From NCBI GenBank assembly GCA_947069175.1, contig CAMTDV010000007.1, positions 52,962,083 through 53,026,082 on the forward strand: a stretch of 64,000 nt of DNA. The letters run 5' to 3'. The stretch is from Scalesia atractyloides. Its lineage: Eukaryota; Streptophyta; Magnoliopsida; Asterales; Asteraceae. Below, one piece after another: positions 11,919 through 23,800 of this stretch. The notes beneath the pieces were generated by a model that was not told the origin of the DNA, did not search any database, and was given only the letters and a program-made list of their open reading frames with translations. Within the stretch, counting starts at the first letter, position 1. Each line of letters opens with the position of its first letter. Position numbers and translations under genes: made by a program.

Positions 11919-12150
11919 GTGAACCAGCAGCAGCCAGAAACACATAGGATTGGACTAGAAGAATGAAATGAATTAGAGTTTGGGATTGTTATGTTTGGTT
12001 TATTTTTCTTTGTATTGTATGGAGATGTTTGGATATTTGGAAATGAAACTTTGACTTTAATAAATATGAAACATATTAGTAAATATCATGAGCTTTGGTG
12101 ATAACCAATTATGCCCCGACTCTTATTCCGCTGCAGGTCGGGGTGTGACA

Positions 12151-12689
12151 GATTGGTATCTCGTTCTGATGCCAAAACCCCTAAACCACGAACTCTGCCC
12201 CATAGAAAGTGTGCAAACCCCTGATCACTGGTACGATACCCTGTTCGATCGATCTGAAACCAAGTCGACGGATGTTTAAGTGCTGCCTGAATAAGGCTAT
12301 ACTTTATCATCTACGTTGAGGTTTTATCTCATAATTATCATTAAAGTAGAACTGGGTTAATATACGATTTGCATTGTGTGTTTATCTAGAAATTAGAACT
12401 TAACCAGGGGGCTGCTAAATTAGAAAACGTAGCGGTTAAGAAAGCTTAGTGGTTAAGTAAACTTAATAGCTAAGGAAACATAACAGGAAATGAAACTTAA
12501 AAGCTAAGTAAGTTAATTAATTAATCAGCTAAGTAAGTTAATTAATTAATCGACTACATAAGTTACTTAGTTAAACAGTTGAAGTAAATTAATCAGTTAA
12601 ACCTCTAAGTTTAACAACAAAACGGTTAGGTAAGTTTAATAACTTAACATCTAAATAGGTATATATGAGGTAAATAATATATAAGGAAG
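12151..12689 (+). mobile_element. gypsy leader-like spacer with short repeats
   Basis: It begins GATTGGTATC, which matches the first bases after the LTR at 52894, then diverges. 12250-12350 is an old duplicate of 12955-13080 (shared AAGTGCTGCCT). 12500-12560 holds two copies of AGCTAAGTAAGTTAATTAAT. No coding sequence is seen. Confidence 0.4.
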
Positions 12690-13961
12690 ATATATATAAG
12701 GAAGGTATATAAGGGTAGATAACAAATGGGGAATGTGTATATGGGTAGCTATTATCTAGGGAAGGCTTACCTAGAAAAGGTATATATGAAACTTCCTAAA
12801 AAAATACATATGAAACTTCCTTGAAAAGTATACATGAAACTTCATGGAAAAGAAACGCATGTTCCTAACCTATAAATAGGAAGCTAAGGATTCATTTTCT
12901 TTGCTCATTCCTTCTCCTCTTCTCTCTATACATTGGTGTTCTAACCAAGGATGATCGATATGATATTCTGTCTGATCGATCAGGGAACCAACTAACGAAT
13001 GCCAAAGTGCTGCCTAACTAAGGCTATGCTTTGTTAACTTACGTTATAGTTATGGTTCTGATCTCGTGACCATCGTTAGGTTTGATTTGGTTTTACACTG
13101 ATACGTATTCTACTTTGTTAAACTAAATGTCATACTACCAGAAAGCTCAAAACTATAAACTTACTATCAAAATAGATGCTTAATTACTAGAAGAATTCAG
13201 AACTATAAGTAGATGCTTAACTATCAGAAGGCTTAAAATCAGGAGGCATGTCAAATCAAGAACTATAGACTAAAAGATGAGTCATCCTCTTTTTCTCACA
13301 ACATTGTGAGTCATTCTTTCTTTTTATTAAATGCTTTCCAAACCCTAAAATGTTTTCTAGTTTTAATTACATTGATTAAGTTTCTATATTCTGAAAGTAC
13401 TGCCGGTATGTAGGGTTTTGTATACACTACTTGATAATCTTCACTATTTGACGAAAGTTAGCCAATGAGTGATATGACCACCATCACATCGGAACTGCCA
13501 CCAAGTGACAAATACTAATTTGAGTAATTGATAGATAAAAAAAATGTAAAACTCTTAATGTTGTAAAATTATAACAATATGTCTTTTTGTTCAAATGAAT
13601 GAACTCACTAGTATTTCCAGCTGATAAAATATTTTCTAAACATGTTTCAGGTGATTCCCGTAGAACTGAATAAGAGTTGTGATACGACACCAAAAGGCTT
13701 AAAGAAATGGCTTATTTTATCAATTACATTAAGAAACGTTGTTTTATGTATTCGGGTTTATCCCCTATCAAAAGCAACCTTTGTAAAACATGGGTTTTAT
13801 TCCCATTTGTTATAAATAAAAATTCCGGTGTTTCTAAACTCTTATATTTTTCCGAACTCACATTCCTCGTGAATTTTCCCACTGCAATATTTTCAAATTT
13901 ACCACGGTACTACTTGACTTTTCACGGCTCCCGTCCAGGGTGTGGTCGGGGGGTTGTAACA
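12690..13961 (+). mobile_element. LTR-like copy, direct repeat of 1-1257
   Basis: It aligns along its whole length with 1-1257 with small differences. It has a TATA-like CCTATAAATAGG near 12870, the intron-like module (about 13308-13650) and the end TTGTAACA at 13961. The homology runs about 25 bp past this end (GCAGGTCGAG, GGGTAGCC) in both copies. Confidence 0.55.
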
Positions 13962-13985
13962 ACGCAGGTCGAGAGGGTAGCCGGA

Positions 13986-15167
13986 ACAAAGTTCTGAAAG
14001 CATGTCTTCAATGTGCCACGCTGGGGAACACATGTGGGTTGTCATGTGGCGCGTGAGCCATATAGTCAGCAAAAGTCAAACATGTCTCCATGTGCCATGG
14101 GGGAGCACATGGGGTCTGCCGCGTGGCACATGGGAAGTTTGGCGCGAAAAAATGATTTTAACCTAATTTAGTCTACCAAATAATCCATTTAGCCTCCAAT
14201 CTTCTCCTATGAATCCAGAAGAGAAAAATGGCAATTTTCGGGTATTCTTCATCAAAATCTTCCGATTCTTCACTTTTGTTGAATTCGAATCAAGATTTGA
14301 AGCCGTGATGTCGAACATGCGAGGCTAAAACCCTTGTAACTTCCCCCGAATTAACGATTGCTAGGTTTTGCACATTAAACTTTAATCTGATTCTTGAACT
14401 GATAATCTTGATCACTTGTGTTGATTTTTGGTAAATGTTAATTATATTTGAACTATTTGTTTATTATTAAGCGTATTCACGATTTTCTTGCATCGTTAGC
14501 GGGTTGGTAATTCGGTGGGTAGTTGCTATAGGTTAACAAATTGTTAGGTTGTATGGTTATTATTAAAAACTGTGGCTAATCGTTAATCAAAGTCATTAAT
14601 ACCAAGGTCATGTCTATGTGGTGTTTGAATCAGTAAATGAGTTTTTTGGTGTTAAAATTGTAATCAGTATTCCAGGTGGGGGTTGCTTTTTCTTAATCTG
14701 ATGAATTTTCTCAACAAATTGCGTGTTTTCTCAATCAATCAAATAAACAAACCCCCAATCTAGGTTAATAGTAGTCAATTATTTCAATCACTAAACATTG
14801 ACCCCAAATTCACTGTGGATACGACCATACTTACCCGTACTTGTATTGGTATTTAAGCAAAATACTTTCTTTTGATTAGCCCACAACAACTACATTGAAA
14901 TGGCACCATTTTCAGGGAGTTCGTGCGTTTAGTGTTAGTTTAGAATAGTTGTTATTTCTTGTTTTCCAAAAAACCATAATAATCCAAAAATACTTCTTTT
15001 TATTTATTCTTGTTTAGTTTAGTATTGCACGTAGTTCTAGTTTTCTTGTGTGCATGTTTTCAAGAAGGTTATCACCGCTTCTTTTTAATCCAGAGATTGA
15101 AAGAACTATTAAACACAATCAAGTTGTTCTCCGTGTAGCAGCTAAAGTAAAATCGCAGTCTATAAGC
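13986..15167 (+). mobile_element. Athila-like LTR/leader remnant
   Basis: The stretch has GTGCCA/TGGCAC-rich short repeats (14010-14145). A CTGTGGATACGACCATACTTACC block (14813-14835) and TGGCACCATTTTCAGGGA (14900) resemble the leader and primer-site region of Athila-type gypsy elements (known form TGGCGCCGTTGCCGGGGA). Family assignment is from memory of the motif and is moderate. No ORF is present until 15048. Confidence 0.5.
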
Positions 15168-15599
15168 ATGAAACCATCAAAAAATCAGGAAAACCTAAAC
15201 CGACCACCACCACCGCAGCAAAACCCACTACCTAACATGCCACCTCCTTCATTCCTGAATCAAAATCATCCAAACCAACCACAACACCTAGATCCACAAA
15301 CTCAACCACCACCACTACCACAACAAAATTTGAATGCCCGACAAGCACAACCTCCACAAGGTGATTTCCATGTGATTGGTGGGGCACTAGAATACCTGCT
15401 AGAAAACCAACAACCACCACAGCATAATCCATTGCAAGCTGTTCATAGAGCTAATCGAGAGCCACACTCGCATCATGCTGGTAATTTGTTCGATCAGGGA
15501 AACAATCGGGCTAGAGTTGAGAACTGGGATGATGGTCGGTATGGTGATGGGTATGGTGATGATGAAGGTTGGGGTGATGACGATGGAACCAGTGTTTGA
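15048..15599 (+). pseudogene. gag-like N-terminal fragment (proline/glutamine-rich)
   Basis: An open frame of 183 codons has a basic start, a Pro/Gln/Asn-rich middle and an acidic, Gly/Asp-rich end (DDGRYGDGYGDDEGWGDDDG). It lies after an Athila-like leader, where gag would begin. It ends at a stop at 15597, where a RAP-gene fragment begins in another frame. Low complexity makes identity uncertain. No nucleocapsid zinc knuckle is seen. Confidence 0.4.
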
Positions 15600-16195
15600 A
15601 GCTCGAGTACCCTCATCTGTCATTGTCACTTAAAAGTGAGATCGAGGACAAAATAATTCGAGCAGGAAGAACTACACGGTTCAATCAAAAGATCACCTCT
15701 TCGTTTCAGAAAGAAGTCGGTCGTCTTCTTGTTGGGACGGGTCTTGATTGGACGAGAGAATACGTTGTGGACGGGTACACCTTGGATGCCGCTTTGGTTC
15801 ATCAAAGAGTTGCGTTGGAGATCGACGGGTTCTCGAGAAATTTAGGTCTGTCTTTTTTTTTCTTTAATCGTTATGTTTTCGTACCTTTGCAGTATTATCA
15901 ACCGGAATCATCGATTCTTTTGTTTTCAGGAAATCCTTTATCTTGAAGCTGCGGGTTGGAAGCTTGTTTCGGTTTCTCACCAAAAAGTGACTGACTTCTT
16001 TCGTTGCCTTAACGTCGGCAAATTCTCCTTTCCAACACTTGAGGTTAAATATATATATATATATATATATTTAATTGGAATTTTATTTTATGTTGTGCTG
16101 TAGTGGGAAGAACTTAAAGGAAGTCATGAACAGCTGGACTACCTTAGAGAAATTCTTGAAGGCCACACCACTCTGCAATGGGTGCTACAAATAAA
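15600..16195 (+). pseudogene. RAP-domain protein gene fragment
   Basis: The C-terminal end of a plant RAP-domain protein (relatives act in organelle RNA processing, e.g. chloroplast rRNA maturation). Visible pieces are FNQKITSSFQKEVGRLLVGT and DGYTLDAALVHQRVALEIDG in exon 1 (to about 15845), LYLEAAGWKLVSVSHQK (15936-15986), and after a GT-AG intron (15987-16103) WEELKGSHEQLDYLREILEG (16104-16163). The order matches the RAP domain, but the stretch between SRN and AAGW is too short and the frame does not join across the putative intron 15846-15929. The upstream part of the gene is missing and replaced by gag-like sequence. It is a truncated pseudogene or captured fragment. Introns are retained, so it was moved as DNA, not as a retrocopy. 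Confidence 0.82.
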
Positions 16196-18556
16196 TAATA
16201 TATGTCTTTTTACTTTTATCATTACCTTATCTATTTTCTTCAATCACAACTACTTTCAAAAAATATTAACAAATTAATAAAGGTGAACAATGTCTCGAAC
16301 ATGAACTGTAACATTTTCCCCCTACTTCACTCACAACCTCTTTTTATAATATGCAAAACTCACTCACAAAAAGATACAAAATGGGATGTGAATGCTCTTA
16401 ATGGTATATGTGTGTGTACGGGCTCAGATGAAATAGTTATGTTGAAAATTGCATAATTAACTTGTACCTTCCTCTTTAAGTGTAATGCACAAGGTGGTTA
16501 CAAAACTGCCTACTTCACTATTAGTGCACTAGGTACAAGTGTTTTATGGGGTTTTCTACAGTTCTCCATAATATTGTTTCTGAAAAAATTGTGCCCTTAT
16601 ATATATCTATCTAGAGTAAGGTTATTGTAAAAAACGAGTCTTAACACGTATTTTAGTCTCAAAATCTAAAAATCAAAATAGTGTTTTACATAGTAGAGTA
16701 ATTTACTCTACTAGAGTAAATATATGTTTTTTTTAGAATTTTTCAACTAAACTCTCCTTAAGTAGATAGAAGGAAAAAAAAAACTCTCCTTCACTTCTCA
16801 TGTTAAGACCCATTTGTATTTGATGTCTAAGTTATCTATATATATATTGAAACATGGTTTGTTACAAATACAAACAAGACTTTAATCTTGCAATAAAAAT
16901 GGAGCCATCGCATGAGTGATACAATTTCTTCCATAGAAAGTGATCATATGCAGGAAATCCGTATTGATAGAATCAAGGGGGTTAAGAGGGTCCGCTAGTA
17001 ACCGGAATTTGTCGGTTTTTTTAATATAAAGTTTGAGGTTTCTTTTTTGAGAAAAGCATGAGTTGTACTTCTAGTTTATTAGTCTGTAGAGAAGAAAAAT
17101 TTATGATAACCCTACAAACCCGATAAATTGGGCTTCCTTCAATTAAAAAAGTTCAGAATTTGTGTGTTTGGACCCATCGCGTATAATTGATTAATTGGTG
17201 AGAGTGCCTTGGATTCAATATGAAAACAAGTCAAATTGGACGAAAAAAGTAGATAATATGATTTTTCACACTAATAATTTTAAAAAATAACATACTTGTC
17301 CAAGCTTATGATGACACATTGACACCCTGTGCCTGTTCGGATGTAAAGGTTTGTCTGTATGACTAGTGTTTGTATGGTTAGTCTGAATTTTTCCCACACG
17401 AAAGAAAGTTACACAAGTGGTGTCGAAAGCCTTTGTAAGAAAATGTTATATAGGTCTGTCAATGCTGAACCCTTGTGAGATGCCACAAGACTGTGTTGAA
17501 CAAATCCACATAGTCATGTGTTGTCAAATGGTCTGTAACCATCATCGCTAACTGACGCAATTTGATTAAAGTCGCCCTATAAGTTTATATCTATGTTAAT
17601 TCAAGGCTTAATTCCAAAATTACGATTTTGAAAAAAGCTGATCTGAAACCACACTTTGGTGAGGATTGACCAAATTGGCTTACAATGGGTTCAAATGATC
17701 GCATGTATTTCAATTACTGTTTTTAAACTTTAAATTTCATATGGAAAGTGGTCAAACTTGTTTTGGTGAATATAGAGACTAACAAGTTGTGCAGTTGAAA
17801 TTGATTCAACAAGACTCAAATCCCTCTTAGGCATATAGACATGACCAAAATGTCTATAAGTTGGTTTAGAATGACTAGAGCTAAACAGATCATATGGATT
17901 GTAAATTGATAATTATTAATTGTGTTAAAAGAAGCACACTAATTGAGTTAGATTGACTTTTAATTCTGGTTATTCAATGCTAGATAGAAATGCTAATGTT
18001 TTGGTAAAGACATGCATATGACTATCTTATTTTAGAATTTATTGACCACTTTTAAAATTATTTATTATATCTTTGTGTAGAACTTGTAAGTTGAAATCGG
18101 TATGTAAATAAGTTTGAATTGAAATAAAAATCAACAATTGAACATAAACTTATAGGGGTTTCAGGTGGACATTAACTAATTCACTTTAATCCACTGTTTT
18201 GGAGCCAGGAGTCTTACTGGAAACACCTTATATTCCTACGGAGAAGAGATAAGGTTATCTATATTTTACCATTCTTAGACCATACCTTAACTTTACTGTT
18301 TGTGAAATTTACTGAGTATGATGATAATGACGACGACTTTAATCCACTACTTGATATCCATTTAGAGTTTGTTTCGTTGTGAACTCCTCTCTAAGAAGGT
18401 AGAAATCACATTTCCAACTATTCTCTCTAATATAGTAGAGATCACCAATATTATCCCTAATTGCTTTACCAAATACTTGTTGCTAATTAAAGTAGTGGTC
18501 ACTTTTACAAGCCTTTTTCTAAGTATGGTAGAGACCACCACTACATACATTGTTTC
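16196..18556. other. AT-rich intergenic, no gene seen
   Basis: The stretch is AT-rich with no ORF that resembles a protein. It has a GTAGAG..CACCA pattern repeated loosely at 18400-18540. Nothing else was recognised. Confidence 0.6.
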
Positions 18557-18564
18557 TCTTTAAT

Positions 18565-18719
18565 CAGTGGCGGATTCAAAAACTTTTTTTAATGGGTTCA
18601 TTTTGGTTGATTCTTACTAACTTTTTTCAAATCATATAAGGTTCTACTATTTTTCCCATATTTTTTCCAATCCCAATGGGTTCATGTGAACCCACAAAAT
18701 AGGGTTGGATCCGCCATTG
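18565..18719. mobile_element. hAT-type MITE, 155 bp
   Basis: Terminal inverted repeats are CAGTGGCGGATTCA and TGGATCCGCCATTG, with a perfect 8-bp target duplication TCTTTAAT (18557-18564 and 18720-18727). The interior has TGGGTTCA and TGAACCCA inverted pieces. Eight-bp duplications and CAG-type ends are hallmarks of hAT elements. Confidence 0.92.
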
Positions 18720-18727
18720 TCTTTAAT

Positions 18728-20570
18728 GTGGTAGAGTTCACCAATATAAATATTCCGATATAGGATAGAGAAACCTTCATACGTAACCACTCAAGATTTA
18801 ACTCATAAAGAACATTCAATACAAATTCTTTTGTAAATCTTGATCTTTCTTTTTAGATGGGGTGTGTGTTTTGAGCTAAGGATCACTTAGATTAATTACT
18901 ATGACTTAAATGCCTAGGTTTTAGTGTGCAAAATTCAAGTTTCAAATATGGAGAAATTGCTTCATTATATAGAGCGAAAAACAATATTCAAAAATTTCGA
19001 CAAGCGCTTACGGCTTAAGCACGTCTACATGCGGTCCATACGTCGCGCCCCCCGCTTAAAAAATTGTCTCTTTCACATTTGACTATCTTTTTCAGGTGTT
19101 TCGAACATTTTCCCTAACCATTTGACTATGAGAAGTATTCTCAAACATTCTAGGTATTTTTTAGAGTGAAAACTTGTGATAAAACTCAAATGGCGAGGTC
19201 TTGTATCAAAATGTATATGTTAAGTTATCATAATTTAATATCATGTCGGAATATACCTTCTTATAAAAGATTTTCTCAGCCATTTTTTGTTTTATAATTC
19301 CCTTTTATAAATTAATCACAACACATTTAATTTGTTTTATAAAAAAAAGAGTTAGTTTTTATAAAGATCTTCTGATTCCATAAAACTTGTGTTTGTGATA
19401 CTTTCAACTTTGGATTTTTATGTCGTGTCCCCATCAAACGAATCTTTGATTAATCTTGAATTATTTCATAAAACTTTGGTTTAGTTTATAAGAAAATATT
19501 TCTTTTGACTTTATAGAAACGCACCGTTTTAAGTGTCATTAAGCTCAATATATGTGCACGTTATTTCTCTTTGCGTTTACGTGTCTTGTATACCGAAGAA
19601 TGTTTAGATACGTTGTTGACTTGAAAAATCCAACCAATTTGATTAAATTTCCCAAATCATCCACTGTTCATCCATGGTTGAAGTGCCCCATTGACCATAG
19701 ATACTCCGTTGTTTTGTTTTTCAACTCTTGGTACGGCTTTGATGTCCACCTTGGACGATCAGTACACCATGTAGCATCAACCGTACTTCTTTTGTCCAAT
19801 ATTCTCGGTTCATTTGCATCAGCTTATTGATTGTTTGGACCTTGTTGATGATTCGATATGAACATATGCATAATTATATTTAGCATTAGTATCATATCTT
19901 CATATTTTTACTGTTACAAAAATAAGGAGTGCATTTCACAATGTTTAACTATATATGCACCAACAAAAATGTTATTTAAGAAGTAATGTAATGACTTTTT
20001 AAGGTGTTATCATTGACATCTACATTTTGAAATGCTGATATGACATTGGAAGCATTCAATTCTACAGGTTGAGAACTCTCTTTCCAAGGTGGCATATTGA
20101 TTGATCTACATGAATGTACACTTGAATTGTGTATGTGTGCAAGTAGTTTAGTCCAATGGTGTCATTTACATATAGGAACACGCTTGAATTTCCATCACTG
20201 ATTAGGAAGGCAGAATTATATTAAGGGTACATTTTATGTGTTGTGCAATCAAATTGGTTGAATTCACATAGATAACCTTCCGCTTCCTAATTGTAGTTTT
20301 GAGCGCTGTTTAATGAGTTAAATCAGTTGCTGTTTTGGGTTGTTTAACGAGTTGAGCCACCTGGTATATACGAATGTCTATAAACCGTTTATGTTATAAA
20401 TGGCAATTTTACATAGAAGTAAATATGTTCTTTAAGGTTTTGAGTTGTTAACTTCACAATTAAGCCTCACATATATGTTTTAAGGGCTTTAGCATTCACA
20501 GTATGTGTATAAGGTCTATGAATTTAGTATTCGGAATCAAAGACTAAATCATATGAAATACAAAGTCATT
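18728..20570. other. intergenic, no gene seen
   Basis: No convincing ORF or element is seen. It precedes the 3' end of the minus-strand RBM39 gene, whose 3'UTR probably occupies about 20570-20890. Confidence 0.55.
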
Positions 20571-20890
20571 TAAATTTCAAAACAGTAGTACAAAATTACC
20601 ATCACAAACCAGAAGAACAAAGCCACAGTAGAATGTAAAAAGCAACATTAAAAAAATTTGGTACATGTTTTGAAAATTATACATCCAATGGTTTCTCTTA
20701 AACACAAATACCTGCAACTGCTCAGTATCAAACTTTCTTCTTTTACACACACTTTAGAACCTATCTAAATGTACCCTAGAAAACATTCCAGTATTTTAGG
20801 TTTTCAAAAATTCAAACTTAGACAACATCCTCCCCGCAGCCCATAAACTTCGGATTCCCAACAGTTGTGTCCGATGTTTACAAAAGTCAC

Positions 20891-23800
20891 CTAGATGCTG
20901 CCGGGAAATTTGGCCTCATAAGTTTGCGGCACCTGCACAAAGATTTATAAACATAAGTCCCACGAATCTATTTGGGTTAGGTTGACCCACAAACACGTTT
21001 TCATCCATTTTATAGTCAAATACTGTGACAAAAGATAATTTAAAAAAGTACATTATTAAAATAATAATCAAAAACAACTTTTGGTAACTTTAAACCCATT
21101 TGACGTGTTTCCTTTCTAGCTTCAATTTTTGATTTTACCCATCTAACCCACTCATAGGTAAAAGTACATGGATTTAAATTGCCCACCTCTACAAAATCAT
21201 TTTTGTTAAATTTCCAATCTAGCATTGCTTAATCATATTATTAAAGGGTATTTTGACACTTGACTAAATCAAGATATACCATAAATGAGGCGGTGATCAT
21301 CTTCCCAGCAAACCATCTCCCATGAAGGGCACGTTGAGCAGCTACTGCAGATTGAGTGTTCTCAAAACGCAAATAAACAAACCCAGCACTGTTCCTGTTA
21401 ATCAAAACTTGTGAGATCTTAGGATACATGAATTAATAATAGGGGCACCAGACCAACATAACAGCAGACAAAATAGCTCATTATTTTTTATATGTTAATG
21501 AACAATTAGTCTATAAAAAGAAACTTACTTCTCAACGTAGATGTGCCTCAGTTTTCCATATTTTGAGCATTCTGACTGTACGTCTTCCTTAATATCTAGA
21601 TCAAAATCTGGCTCGTCCTGCATTAAAATAAGAAACATGTAAACATTGTATTATAAATTCAATGCCAGGAAGTGAAATTACACAACTAACCTCCAATTCA
21701 GGATCAAACATGTTGTTCAACAATAAACATTCACTAGGGGCACCAATGCTTTCTATGGATGGGACAGTAACAGGGGAACAGGCATTGATGCAATGGGGTA
21801 ACTCCAGATGCTGGCCCGTGCCGTTAGTGGTTGCGATGCCCAGTGATCCAACACCACTATAAATAATATATTACATGTTATGATCACAGTATACGCAACA
21901 GATATGATTAAGAACAACACTAAAGTGAAAATTCATATTGGACCTTGTTGCGGTTCCACTACGGTCCAACTTCTGCATGAGAAGTGCTCGAGAACGTGCA
22001 TTCAAAGCCTGAAAATATAATACATAGAAACAGAAATTATAAGCTGCATCTCATAGTGATATATACAAAACTGCATAAGTAACCATAACAGGAACAGATT
22101 TTTTTCTTAAATATCGTCGTCAAGGTTCAAAAGACAAACATCGGTTAGTTACTAACCAAGCCACCTCCATCATCATCATCAAAATCACCAGGATTAACGC
22201 CGACTTCTTGCATTCCAGGTTGATCAGTAATGGCAGACACCTGCATTTATAGTATATTAATCAATTTCAGGATGTCAAAACAAAATTACACCTAGACAAA
22301 AAAAAAGAGTAAAATGCCAAAATCGTCCCTGAGGTTTGGGCCGATTTGATTGTTAAATGTGTGTGTAAATGTAAATCCCTGAGGTTTAGGCTGATTTGAT
22401 TGTTAAATGTGTGTGTGTGTGTATATAAATGTGTGTATGTAAATCTTATAATTAATTTTATTATTTTTTCTTTAAGGGTAAAATAAAAAAAATAAGTGTG
22501 CATATACATGAATGTGTGTGTATGTGTATATATATTATAATTATAATTATTTTTATTGTTTTTAGCCCAAACTTCAAGGACGATTTTGACATTTTAGTAA
22601 AAAAAATAAAGTGCATTGTCACACTCCAACCTACCTTAGAAAACATGTCCCAATATCTCAAAAATAATAATGTGGCGAAAAAAATATATTAAATGGATTC
22701 GAAAACATACATCCAACCAAGTATATGTAACTAATATACAAACAGTAAAACAATCGCGTGCCATAATAAAAGCTCAACATTTAACTTAATAAAATATGAG
22801 AATTGTACCTTCATCATTCGACCTGCAATCTCCAGCTGTCCGTTCAAACTCTGGGCAGCCCTGGCATCTTCAAGTCTTGCGAACTTTAAAAAAAAAAGAA
22901 AAAAAAATCCAAGAGTATAAGTTCAACCAGAACTGACTGCTTTTTGCAAATAAGATGATACATGTAGCTGCAAGATTGTATTGAAAATATCTTAATCAGC
23001 ATAGTGAGGGTAAAAAATATGGTGCTCACCTGAATAAAACCAAAACCTTTACAATTCCCGGTCTCATCAGTTGGTAACTGCACCAGCTCTACCGTGCCAA
23101 ATGATTCGAATACCTGTAAAGAAAATGAGTGCCTTAATATGGTTTTTGATTCTCGTAATTTCCATACATACTAAATATTCAAGAAATAAAGGTAAAAGCA
23201 AATTTAAACACGCACGCACACACACACACACAATATATATATATATAAATATAATTAATGAAACAACCTATTGAGATCTTTGAAATGAGTACCATATTGA
23301 ATATGGTTTGTAAATTTATTAATTCTTAAATATTATCAAAAAGTTGACTAAATAACTAACTTTTTTAAAATAATTAAATAAATATATATGATTAAATTAA
23401 TTTTTATTGTGTTTTTAAAGTAATTAGTAGAATAATTAATCAAAGAAAAACTGATAGTGTAGATAAAAAATATCTGGTGATAAAAAAAATTGATGTAAAA
23501 GTTTAGTGCAGACCTAAAGACACTCTTATTGGAGATAATCTAAGTGTGTTCATCAGAAAGAACAATGAACATCATACAAAGAGATTAGATAAACTGAAGC
23601 AAACCGAAGTGTTTCTTATGTGTTACCGGCATTGAAAGATACACAATCTACATCCCAATTGCACATTTATTAAATTATTCAGTGACACTAGAGGTGTACA
23701 AAAGAACGGTTTTAGAACGGAAACCAGAAAAGAAAAAACCGAAACTGGAAAAAAAAACCAAACCTGTTTTTTGAAAACCGGTTTCAACCGAACCGAACCG

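Larger units (their letters stand above)
9032..12150 (+). mobile_element. LTR-like unit carrying four tRNA-like sequences (right arm)
   Basis: It starts TGTAACAACCCTC after a purine tract and ends GGTCGGGGTGTGACA at 12150, followed by GATTGGTATC, which is primer-site like. A TATA box (GGCTATATAAAGG) sits near 9418, so 9032-9450 resembles U3. 9482-12150 is the inverted partner of 4721-7325. The first 450 bp are not shared with the left arm, so the unit may be chimeric. An intron-like module occupies 11316-11918. Confidence 0.65.

Noticed and set aside
4721..12150. Giant terminal-inverted-repeat DNA transposon
   Set aside because: Arms carry gypsy LTR hallmarks (TG...CA ends, TATA, primer-site-like sequence after 12150), no transposase is seen, and no target duplication flanks the unit.
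19552..19830. 92-codon open frame
   Set aside because: No domain or composition signal, isolated, and no splice partners.
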